This document shows positions 1 through 5,946 of a stretch of DNA of 9,317 nt, piece by piece. Position 1 is the first letter of the stretch. Each line of letters opens with the position of its first letter. The notes beneath the pieces are model-generated. The model did no database searches. It saw only the letters and a list, made by a program, of their open reading frames with translations, and had not been told where the DNA came from. A program made the position numbers and the translations under genes. This stretch comes from Bacillota bacterium (GTDB taxonomy: Bacteria; Bacillota; Clostridia; Lachnospirales; CAG-274): NCBI GenBank assembly GCA_017627115.1, contig JAGAHK010000310.1, positions 1 to 9,317 of the forward strand. Direction: 5' to 3'.

Positions 1-167
1 ACGGTATCTGCGCCGCGCTCCCACAATAAAATTCTCGTGAATTTTTCGTAAATTTTTAACAAACTACGGACGCCCCCCGCTTTAGAAGCGGGGGACTTCC
101 TTAGTTTGTTAAAAATTTACGAAAAATTCACGAGAATTTTATTCTGGGATCGCGGCGCAGATACCGT
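1..167. repeat. 167-bp near-perfect palindrome with an inner GC hairpin
   Basis: Bases 1-66 are the reverse complement of 102-167 at 64 of 66 positions; the mismatches pair 18 with 150 and 24 with 144. The centre holds a second hairpin, CCCCCGCTT (74-82) paired with AAGCGGGGG (86-94) around a TAG loop, followed by ACTTCC. That inner hairpin resembles the subterminal hairpins of IS200/IS605-type elements, but this is recollection, not a search. The right arm stops two bases before the methyltransferase stop codon, so that gene's mRNA would run into the structure. The left arm begins at base 1, so the repeat may extend outside the window. No transposase is visible. It could be a MITE, an IS605-derived end, a strong RNA stem, or partly an assembly edge effect. 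Confidence 0.85.
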
Positions 168-168
168 C

Positions 169-951
169 TTACCATGCAAATACGGCAAGGCGGTTGTTGA
201 AATTCTTTGCTATAATTGCAAATATTTTTCCTCTTATCGAGTACTTTTTCATTTCGTCATTGTAGCTTTGCTCGGAGACCACTCTCATACGCGGTTCAAG
301 CGGCAGATATTCCTCGGCGCTTTCGGTTCCCCAGCCGAAACTTGCGTTTGTGTGCTTAACGGCATCGTGATGCTTGCTGCCGTATTTTTCGAGCAGGGGA
401 GAGTGGAGTTCCGCAAGAAGATAACCGTGTTCAAAACTGTCACAAAGCATATTCAGGCAGGTCTTGACCTGGTCTTTTGAAAAATATTCAAGCACGCCCT
501 CCATTGTCACTATCGTCATATCTCTTTTCGGCAGTGCTTTTGTCCACTCGCCGTCAAGCGCACTGCCGCCTGCCATAGTGCATCTTTCCCTGTCCTCGTA
601 AACCTTTCTGCGCTTTTCTATCTGGTCGGGCAGGTCCACATCAAACCAGATTATCCTGCCGTTGTCCACTTGTGAAAACTTGTCGTCAAAACCGCAGCCG
701 AGGTTTATGCACAGTGCATCGGGGTATTTTTTTATAAGCTCGTCAAGCTTGTTTTTGTAGAGTATCGTCCTTGCCACAACACCCTCGTGCGACAAAAACG
801 GGTCGTACTTGCTCACATCCACGCCCAGGGTATCTATTATCTCCTTTGCCTTTTTGTCTGTTATACGCGGATTTTTGCGCATAGTTTCGCTTGCCTTTAT
901 CGCAAGGGGTATAAGTGCCGTTTCTTCCACATCGCCAAATGTTAAGTTCAT
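169..951 (-). CDS. LCMT-type class I SAM-dependent methyltransferase (260 aa)
   Basis: Probable S-adenosylmethionine-dependent methyltransferase of the leucine carboxyl methyltransferase/TcmP-like (LCMT, PF04072-type) fold; the substrate is unknown. An SAM-binding motif I is visible as NLGCGFDDK (residues 83-91). It is followed by the acidic FDVDLP segment (103-108), which would hold the ribose/adenine, and by EGVLEYF (151-157), typical of this family. There is no signal peptide or membrane helix, so it should be cytosolic. I chose the ATG at 951 because AAAGGAG lies 8 bases upstream; an in-frame ATG at 981 has no comparable site. The gene is divergent from the DUF6110-like/P-type ATPase pair, and both promoters carry the same operator-like palindrome, so it is probably controlled with the metal pump. 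Small-molecule or protein carboxyl methylation is possible. The family call is fairly sure, the role is not. Confidence 0.85.
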   Translation of the reverse strand: MNLTFGDVEETALIPLAIKASETMRKNPRITDKKAKEIIDTLGVDVSKYDPFLSHEGVVARTILYKNKLDELIKKYPDALCINLGCGFDDKFSQVDNGRIIWFDVDLPDQIEKRRKVYEDRERCTMAGGSALDGEWTKALPKRDMTIVTMEGVLEYFSKDQVKTCLNMLCDSFEHGYLLAELHSPLLEKYGSKHHDAVKHTNASFGWGTESAEEYLPLEPRMRVVSEQSYNDEMKKYSIRGKIFAIIAKNFNNRLAVFAW

Positions 952-973
952 ATATATCGCTCCTTTATACATA

Positions 974-991
974 TTAGTCAAATTTAACTAA
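974..991. promoter_or_regulatory. Operator-like palindrome at the methyltransferase promoter
   Basis: TTAGTCAAATTTAACTAA is an inverted repeat of 7-bp arms (TTAGTCA and TAACTAA, one mismatch) around AATT. It begins 5 bases past the -10 box of the minus-strand promoter, so it covers the predicted transcription start, a repressor-like position. It has the same architecture as the palindrome at 1120-1137. The half-site resembles the TTAGG(T)TA half of DtxR/IdeR iron boxes; assignment to that family is inference, and no regulator gene is in the window. Confidence 0.7.
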
Positions 992-996
992 CCGAT

Positions 997-1025
997 ATTA
1001 TATCACATAACGATTTTTAATGCAA
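997..1025 (-). promoter_or_regulatory. Sigma-70-type promoter for the methyltransferase
   Basis: On the minus strand TTGCAT (1025-1020) is followed after exactly 17 bases by TATAAT (1002-997). The predicted start is near 990, about 38 bases before the chosen ATG and inside the 974-991 palindrome. Nothing else in the divergent spacer fits as well in this direction. Confidence 0.75.
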
Positions 1026-1083
1026 TATATATTTATAGTTCTTCTATCAATCCCCAAAGCTCAAAAATATTTTGCCTCAAATA

Positions 1084-1112
1084 TTGACATTTTTTTTGAG
1101 CGGATATATAAT
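1084..1112 (+). promoter_or_regulatory. Consensus promoter for the DUF6110-like/ATPase operon
   Basis: TTGACA (1084-1089), a 17-bp spacer and TATAAT (1107-1112) match the sigma-70/sigma-A consensus at all twelve positions. Such a promoter should be very strong unless repressed, which fits the palindrome that begins 8 bases after the -10 box, over the expected start site. Confidence 0.88.
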
Positions 1113-1119
1113 ATTTATG

Positions 1120-1137
1120 TTAGTTAGTAATAACTAA
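1120..1137. promoter_or_regulatory. Operator-like palindrome at the ATPase operon promoter
   Basis: TTAGTTAGTAATAACTAA has perfect 7-bp arms (TTAGTTA and TAACTAA) around GTAA. It overlaps the expected transcription start of the consensus promoter at 1084-1112. With the copy at 974-991 it defines TTAGTYA-N4-TAACTAA on both sides of the divergent spacer. A metal-responsive repressor of the DtxR/MntR type is the likeliest ligand by resemblance only. Confidence 0.75.
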
Positions 1138-1171
1138 ATAAGCGAATAATTTCTGAAAGGAGAAAAAGAAT

Positions 1172-1426
1172 ATGTTAAAAGATGTATTAAAAAGTACAAA
1201 ATTCCTTTGCTTTGTAGGCGGTGCGGCTGCGGCGTTTATATGCGGAAAGATAGCTAAATGCGAAAAGACACGCGAGCTTTGCGTGCATGGTCTTGCAAAG
1301 GGTATGAAATTAAAGCATGATGCGCAGACTGCCGTGCAGAACCTTAAAGAGGATGCGCAGGACGTTTACTACGATGCTATGACAGAAGCCGATATAGATG
1401 CTGCAAAGCCCGTTGAAGAAGCGTAA
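1172..1426 (+). CDS. Small one-helix membrane protein, DUF6110-like (84 aa)
   Basis: Small protein of unknown function that resembles the DUF6110 family as I recall it. Residues 11-28 form one hydrophobic, Gly/Ala-rich segment (FVGGAAAAFICGK core, glycine-zipper-like). A charged, probably helical region of about 50 residues and an acidic tail ending in EEA follow. It has cysteines at 13, 24, 30 and 37; the spacing is not a standard metal site. AAAGGAG lies 9 bases before the ATG. It is the first gene after the consensus promoter and ends 12 bp before the ATPase gene, so the two are almost certainly cotranscribed. A role as accessory subunit, metal chaperone or regulator of the pump is inference from context. 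The call as a real gene is firm; the family name is moderately sure. Confidence 0.8.
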   Translation: MLKDVLKSTKFLCFVGGAAAAFICGKIAKCEKTRELCVHGLAKGMKLKHDAQTAVQNLKEDAQDVYYDAMTEADIDAAKPVEEA

Positions 1427-1438
1427 CGGGGTGATGTT

Positions 1439-3514
1439 ATGCGGCATCAGATAGTATATGATAAGCCCGGAAGGTTGAGAGCAAGGCTCAATACCACCTT
1501 GTCATACGAGCAGGCCGCAGGTCTTTCGTCACTTCTTTCGGGGCTTGACGGCGTTATTTCCGCCGAGACAGCGGCAATAAACGGCAGTATGCTTGTTTAT
1601 TATAAGCAAGGTGCAAGGGAGAGGATAATAGACTTTATATCTTCCCTCGAAAAAAGCGATATTCCGACAGAAGACGATATAACGGCGGAGTCGCGCGCAC
1701 TGACGGACGATTTTAAGCAAAATGTGTTTTCACTGCTTAAAAAAGGTTTTGTAAGGCGGTTTTTGCTGCCTGCGCCTTTAAGGACATTCTTTACGCTCAA
1801 ACGCGCCTGCGGTTTTATAAAACAGGGCGCAAAAAGCATATGGGACGGCAGGGTCAATGTTCCTGTGCTGGATGCGGTCTCAATATCCGCGGCTCTGCTT
1901 TCGGGCTCCGTGTCAACGGCAAATTCCATAATGCTGCTTTTGAATATTTCGGAGCTGCTTGAGGAATACACACATAAAAAGGCAAAGGCGGCGCTTGCAA
2001 AATCCATTTTCGTAAATACGGATAAGGTCTGGCTCGTTACTGAAAACGGCGATGTTTCCATAACCTCTGCACAGCTTAAAAAAGGCGATAAAATACGTGT
2101 AAGGGCAGGGGCGATGATACCTGTTGACGGTGAGGTCTGCGAGGGCGAAGCTACCGTCAACGAAGCCTCCATGACGGGCGAGCCGCTTCCCGTGCCGCGC
2201 AGCAGGGGTGCAAGCGTTTATGCCGGCACGGTAATTGACGAGGGCAGTATAGTTATTTCGGTAAGGAACCTGCCCGATGAATCACGCATACAAAAAATAG
2301 CCGATATGATAGACGAGTCGGAAAGCCTGAAAGCGGGAGTGCAGAGCAGGGCGGAAAAGCTTGCCGATGCCATAGTTCCCTACAGCCTGCTGACTGCGCT
2401 TGGCACATATGTCTTTACAAGAAATGTGCAAAAGGCGCTTTCCGTGCTTATGGTGGACTATTCCTGTGCGATAAAGCTTTCGTCTCCGATTTGCGTTATC
2501 TCCGCCATGCGTGAAGCGGTGGGGCATAATGTGATGATAAAAGGCGGCAAGCATCTTGAAAACTATGCAAATGCCGATACTATCGTTTTTGACAAAACGG
2601 GCACACTTACGGCAAGCTGTCCGAAGGTGGAAAAGATATATGCTTTCAACGGCTATGACGAGAACACTGTGCTGAAGATAGCGGCCTGCATAGAGGAGCA
2701 TTTTCCGCACAGCATAGCAAGGGCAGTCGTCAGAAAAGCGGAAGAGATGGGTATGGATCACGAGGAAGAACACGCAGATGTGGAATATGTGGTCGCCCAC
2801 GGTATAGCGACAATGCTCAACGGCGAAAGAACGCTGATAGGCAGTGCACATTTTCTGTTTGACGATGAGGGCATAAAACCCGATGCAAAGACAAAAAGGG
2901 TTATAAAAAAGGCTGCCGAGGGCTGCTCCGCACTTTATTTGTCAATTGGCAAAAAGCTTGTCGGTATGCTCTGCATAAACGATCCCATACGCGAGGATGC
3001 GGCGGAAGTGATAGACGGGCTTAAAAACTGCGGCTTCAAGCGCATAATAATGCTTACGGGCGACAGTGAGGCAGCGGCGAAAAAAGCCTGCGAAAAACTC
3101 GGAATAGATGAATACAGGGCGCAGGTACTGCCCGAAGACAAGGCAAATATGGTCAAGCAGCTCAAACAGGACGGACATAAGGTAGTTATGGTCGGCGACG
3201 GCATAAACGACTCGCCTGCGCTTGCGGCGGCGGATGTTTCGGTCGCAATGAGATCGGCATCCGATATAGCAAGGCAGGTCGCGGATATAACTTTGCTGAC
3301 GGAAGATATGTCATCTTTGATAGTGCTGAAAGAATTGAGCGAAAAACTGTTTAAACGCATAAACGAAAACCACAGGTTCATAGTCGGCTTTAATACAATG
3401 CTTATCATAGGCGGCATCAGCGGTGTTCTCACACCCTCCGCTTCGGCGCTTTTGCATAATGTTTCAACTACCTGCATCAGCGGTCTCAGCACAAGACCGT
3501 GCCTGTTAAGATAA
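1439..3514 (+). CDS. P1B-like metal-transporting P-type ATPase (691 aa)
   Basis: ATP-driven metal pump of the inner membrane, probably an exporter. Residues 1-75 look like an HMA_2-type domain (GRLRAR at 11-16) without a CxxC motif. Hydrophobic segments lie around 105-128 and 141-176. The actuator loop has MTGEP (245-249). Two helices span about 309-326 and 333-358. The phosphorylation site is DKTGT (D385), HFPHSIA (421-427) stands where the HP motif belongs, then come TGD (540-542) and GDGINDSPA (586-594), with two C-terminal helices to residue 691. The ion-site motif in the second core helix is YSC (341-343), not CPC, SPC or TPC, so specificity cannot be read by analogy. GGGGTGA precedes the ATG by 6 bases. 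The start-site palindrome suggests iron or manganese responsiveness. All catalytic motifs are intact and the length is normal. Confidence 0.93.
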   Translation: MRHQIVYDKPGRLRARLNTTLSYEQAAGLSSLLSGLDGVISAETAAINGSMLVYYKQGARERIIDFISSLEKSDIPTEDDITAESRALTDDFKQNVFSLLKKGFVRRFLLPAPLRTFFTLKRACGFIKQGAKSIWDGRVNVPVLDAVSISAALLSGSVSTANSIMLLLNISELLEEYTHKKAKAALAKSIFVNTDKVWLVTENGDVSITSAQLKKGDKIRVRAGAMIPVDGEVCEGEATVNEASMTGEPLPVPRSRGASVYAGTVIDEGSIVISVRNLPDESRIQKIADMIDESESLKAGVQSRAEKLADAIVPYSLLTALGTYVFTRNVQKALSVLMVDYSCAIKLSSPICVISAMREAVGHNVMIKGGKHLENYANADTIVFDKTGTLTASCPKVEKIYAFNGYDENTVLKIAACIEEHFPHSIARAVVRKAEEMGMDHEEEHADVEYVVAHGIATMLNGERTLIGSAHFLFDDEGIKPDAKTKRVIKKAAEGCSALYLSIGKKLVGMLCINDPIREDAAEVIDGLKNCGFKRIIMLTGDSEAAAKKACEKLGIDEYRAQVLPEDKANMVKQLKQDGHKVVMVGDGINDSPALAAADVSVAMRSASDIARQVADITLLTEDMSSLIVLKELSEKLFKRINENHRFIVGFNTMLIIGGISGVLTPSASALLHNVSTTCISGLSTRPCLLR

Positions 3515-3541
3515 TACATTAGGCGGATAATAAAGCGAAGA

Positions 3542-3829
3542 GGGGGTGTCACCCTCTGGCAAAAAACAGGTTTTTTGCCAATTAGCAGACTTGTCTGCGT
3601 GCATCAAAGATACACTTGCAAGTCTGTAAGGTTTGCGGACTTAGCGGCTGCGAACTATAGTTCGCGCCGTCCCTGCGGGATTTGTGCGGCTTTAGCCGCG
3701 CAAACAAGCTCCTCGCACGGGCAAAGCCCGCACTGCGGATTAAAGCCTGCGGCGCTGATAATGTTAATAGAATTGTTAAAAGGGGCTTAATCGCTGATTT
3801 TCAAGATAAATTTTAATGCGACAGCCCCG
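3542..3829. repeat. Non-coding palindrome island, possibly a MITE remnant
   Basis: The 330-bp gap between the convergent ATPase and membrane-protein genes has no credible gene; its open frame at 3575-3790 is built of repeats. The ends are related inverted repeats (GGGGGTGTC at 3542-3550, GACAGCCCC at 3821-3829, 8 of 9). Inside are many short palindromes: TGGCAAAAAAC with GTTTTTTGCCA (3557-3580), GCAGAC with GTCTGC (3585-3598), ACTTGCAAGT (3614-3623), GCGAACTATAGTTCGC (3650-3665), TCCC with GGGA (3670-3680), GCGGCT with AGCCGC (3686-3699), CGGGC with GCCCG (3718-3730) and GCC with GGC (3745-3753). Most have 2-3 base loops. No T-run follows a stem to make a classical terminator. A mobile origin is inference. 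Confidence 0.6.
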
Positions 3830-3844
3830 TGCTTACTTAATTTG

Positions 3845-4297
3845 TTAAAAAATATACCAATACATCACAAAAAATGTCAAAAAGGACGATATCACAAGTA
3901 ATGCGACTGCATCGCGTTTTTCGTCCTCAACTCTGAATATCATCATAAAAAACAATGTCACTATCAGAAATACCGACCAGAAAAACAAATTCAGCACCGC
4001 AAACCTGCCCATATACAGGGCACCTGTGATAAGACCTTTCATAACACCGCCCGGCATATTTATATTTTTAAAAATCAGTATCAGCCAAAGAAAAAATATA
4101 CAAAAAGCCGTCAGCAGCGACTCCCCAAGCGGAAACAAATTCAGTCCGAAAACAAGCAGACCAAGCCATATGATCGCAGTAATGCCCCATAAAATATCGG
4201 GCACTTTTTCCTTGATAATATGTATAACAAAAGCATTTGTCACCGCTATAAACCATACAATTGCGCAAACCGCAAAATTTACAAGACCGAATTCCAT
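3845..4297 (-). CDS. Integral membrane protein of unknown function (150 aa)
   Basis: I do not recognise this family. The protein is almost wholly hydrophobic, with about five predicted helices (roughly 5-28, 32-55, 57-77, 90-121 and 130-150). The only clearly polar stretch is VEDEKRDA, before the last helix. It has no signal peptide cleavage motif and no catalytic motif I can point to. The start ATG at 4297 shares its A with the TAA stop of queT (TAATG), with only a weak AAAGAA upstream, so translation is probably coupled to queT. It ends in convergence with the palindrome island and the ATPase gene. It is too short and lacks the signatures of an EcfT subunit. A transporter accessory role is only a guess from coupling. 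Confidence 0.75.
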   Translation of the reverse strand: MEFGLVNFAVCAIVWFIAVTNAFVIHIIKEKVPDILWGITAIIWLGLLVFGLNLFPLGESLLTAFCIFFLWLILIFKNINMPGGVMKGLITGALYMGRFAVLNLFFWSVFLIVTLFFMMIFRVEDEKRDAVALLVISSFLTFFVMYWYIF

Positions 4298-4791
4298 TAT
4301 TCTTTAACTTCTTCTTTAAAAATACCCGTATTTTTTACCGCGGTATACAATGCCTGACCCAGAATACCGCAGGAAATAAGCTCGCCTGCGCCTACCGTCA
4401 ACATAAAATACCATATTGCGCCCTCAATATGATAAGCGTAACGCAGCACAAAAGGCACTATCAGCATATTTGCAATAATAGGCGGCAAACTTGCAAGGTA
4501 TCTGTGTTTTTTCAGAAGCCTTGTACCTATAGCACCCAAAAGTGTTGCTATCGAGCCGAAAATAACATCCCATATAACGCCGCCTGCAAGGATATTTGAT
4601 AAAAAGCAGCCGATAAAAAGTCCCGGTACAGCCGAGGCTATAAAACAGGGTAAAATGCACAATGCCTCCGAAATACGTACCTGAATAACGCCCGAAGCAA
4701 GACCGAAAGCATTGCTCAACAATGTCAGCACAACATACAATGCTGCAACAATTCCTGCCTGTGCGATAAACGAAGCACTTTTATTTTTCAT
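4297..4791 (-). CDS. queT: QueT-family queuosine-precursor transporter S component (164 aa)
   Basis: Substrate-binding membrane subunit of an energy-coupling-factor (ECF) transporter of the QueT family (PF06177-type), which by family knowledge imports queuosine precursors such as preQ0/preQ1 for tRNA modification. About five or six helices are visible. Family-like segments are VQVRISEALCILPCF (36-50), PGLFIGCFLSN (56-66), DVIFGSIATLLGAIGTRL (75-92), LPPIIANML (102-110) and VGAGELISCGILG (133-145). I use the ATG at 4791 because GGAG lies 10 bases upstream; the longer frame to 4827 would run into the tRNA gene. No EcfA/EcfT genes are nearby, so it presumably shares a module encoded elsewhere. 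The 31-bp spacer after tRNA-Arg shows no promoter and no room for a preQ1 riboswitch. The unknown membrane gene overlaps its stop. Confidence 0.88.
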   Translation of the reverse strand: MKNKSASFIAQAGIVAALYVVLTLLSNAFGLASGVIQVRISEALCILPCFIASAVPGLFIGCFLSNILAGGVIWDVIFGSIATLLGAIGTRLLKKHRYLASLPPIIANMLIVPFVLRYAYHIEGAIWYFMLTVGAGELISCGILGQALYTAVKNTGIFKEEVKE

Positions 4792-4822
4792 AAATAAAAA
4801 TCTCCAGTCAATAAAAATATAA

Positions 4823-4894
4823 TGCACCCTAAGGGAATCGAACCCTCACCTTCCGATCCGGAGTCGAATGCTCTATCCATTAAGCTAAGGGTGC
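4823..4894 (-). tRNA. tRNA-Arg (anticodon CCG)
   Basis: A complete 72-nt cloverleaf can be drawn on the minus strand: acceptor GCACCCT with AGGGTGC, D arm GCTT...GAGC, anticodon stem TTCGA with TCGGA around loop CTCCGGA (anticodon CCG, reading CGG), T arm GAGGG-TTCGATT-CCCTT, and discriminator A. CCA is not encoded. A convincing promoter is not visible in the 65 bp after the EamA gene, so read-through from that gene is possible. queT starts 31 bp after the 3' end. Confidence 0.96.
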
Positions 4895-4904
4895 ATATAA
4901 GAGG

Positions 4905-4948
4905 TGTCGCATTAAGCTCCACCCTCTGGCAAAAAACAGGTTTTTTGC
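4905..4948. repeat. Second copy of the intergenic repeat (TGTCGCATTAA ... hairpin)
   Basis: Bases 4920-4948 are identical over 29 nt to 3550-3578; both hold the A6/T6 hairpin ending GTTTTTTGC. The adjoining TGTCGCATTAA (4905-4915) recurs inverted at 3813-3823, at the right end of the palindrome island. On the minus strand this lies just after the EamA stop codon. The U-rich arm might weakly terminate, but there is no T-run after the stem, so I do not call it a terminator. It looks like a fragment of the same dispersed element. Confidence 0.7.
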
Positions 4949-4959
4949 TGATTTTACAG

Positions 4960-5895
4960 TTATTTTTGCAATTTTGAGCTGTTCACTATATATATTCCCG
5001 CGCTTACGCACACAAGTGCAAGCACAAGCTTCACATCCAAAAAATCCTCGCCGAGTATAACACCCGACAAGATCACGCCGAAAATGGGATTAAGAAAACC
5101 GTAAAGCGATATTTTGCCCACATGATTATATTTAAGCAATTTTGCCCACAGTGTAAATGCAGCCGATGACAAAAACGCAAGATAAGCAAGTATCAGCACG
5201 CATTTAATATCATAAAAAACTATCCTGCCGCCCAGAATAAAGCCTGTCACAGCAAGAATAAAGCCGCCGAGAGTGAGCTGCCAGCCCGTAAGAGTTGTAC
5301 TGTCCGTGTTTTTTGCGGCTATTTTTGTTATAACACCGCCCGAGGCAAAGCAAAATGCCGCAATAAGCATAAAACCGTCACCCAAGAACGTAAAGCCCGT
5401 ATCAATGCCTGCGCCGAGGTTGCATATCACAACACCCATAAAACCAAGCACACAGCCGATAGTCTTTTTAATATCCATTCTGTCGTCTTTAAAGGCAAAA
5501 TGCGCAAGCAGCACGGCAAAAAAATTACCCATTGAGTTTATGATAGACCCTTTTACACCCGAAATATGCGTTAAGCTGATGTAAAAAAACACATATTCAA
5601 GAAAAGTCTGTACAAAACCAAGCAGTACTATGCCCTTTATATCCTTTTTTTGCGGCAGAACGATGCGTTTTTCAAAAATACAGTTAAAAGCAATGACCAG
5701 CATTCCCGCTATAATAAAGCGCACACCCGCAAAAACCAGCCTTTCGGGCACAGTGCCGTTTTCTATGCGGAAAAACTCATAACCCTTTTTTATAGCGGGA
5801 AATGCACTGCCCCAAAGTGCCATTGAAATGACGGCAATAATAAAAATATTCAGTTTATTGGTAAAAAAGCGTTGTTCGGTATTATCATTTTTCAT
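4960..5895 (-). CDS. EamA/DMT-superfamily transporter (311 aa)
   Basis: Drug/metabolite-transporter superfamily membrane protein made of two EamA repeats of about five helices each, ten in all, starting with INIFIIAVISMALWGSAF-type helix 1 and ending with ALVCVSAGIYIV near the C terminus. Family signatures include the early WGSAFPAIK segment and PIFGVILSGVILGE in the second repeat. Members export amino acids, metabolites or drugs; the substrate is not readable here. The frame extends to a TTG at 5934, but that codon is part of the -35 box at 5929-5934. The first ATG (5895) lies only 10 bases after the -10 box, so the mRNA should have almost no leader and I see no Shine-Dalgarno. The tRNA-Arg gene follows 65 bp downstream, and a nested repeat structure lies upstream. 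Confidence 0.9.
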   Translation of the reverse strand: MKNDNTEQRFFTNKLNIFIIAVISMALWGSAFPAIKKGYEFFRIENGTVPERLVFAGVRFIIAGMLVIAFNCIFEKRIVLPQKKDIKGIVLLGFVQTFLEYVFFYISLTHISGVKGSIINSMGNFFAVLLAHFAFKDDRMDIKKTIGCVLGFMGVVICNLGAGIDTGFTFLGDGFMLIAAFCFASGGVITKIAAKNTDSTTLTGWQLTLGGFILAVTGFILGGRIVFYDIKCVLILAYLAFLSSAAFTLWAKLLKYNHVGKISLYGFLNPIFGVILSGVILGEDFLDVKLVLALVCVSAGIYIVNSSKLQK

Positions 5896-5905
5896 AATAA
5901 AAACG

Positions 5906-5934
5906 ATTATAGCATATTTCGCAGCACATTTCAA
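5906..5934 (-). promoter_or_regulatory. Promoter of the EamA transporter gene
   Basis: On the minus strand TTGAAA (5934-5929), a 17-base spacer and TATAAT (5911-5906) give a near-consensus promoter. The usual start 6-7 bases after the -10 box falls 3-4 bases before the ATG at 5895. A/T tracts of the outer inverted repeat lie directly upstream of the -35 box and could act like an UP element. Confidence 0.75.
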
Positions 5935-5946
5935 GATATTATTATT

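Noticed and set aside
106..480. Open frame opposite the methyltransferase 3' end
   Set aside because: It starts inside the palindrome arm and is antisense to a well-supported gene; it has no family resemblance or ribosome site.
3436..3514. Frameshift or truncation at the ATPase C terminus
   Set aside because: The LLHNVST segment and the final helix fit the family's usual end, and 691 residues is a normal length.
3575..3790. 71-codon open frame downstream of the ATPase
   Set aside because: It is composed of short palindromes, has no ribosome site and reads as repeat translation.
4792..4822. preQ1 riboswitch in the queT leader
   Set aside because: Only 31 bases separate the tRNA from the start codon, they include the ribosome site, and no pseudoknot-like pattern is visible.
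4928..4949. A6/T6 hairpin after the EamA gene as a rho-independent terminator
   Set aside because: The stem is AT-rich and no T-run follows it on the minus strand; the same sequence recurs as a dispersed repeat.
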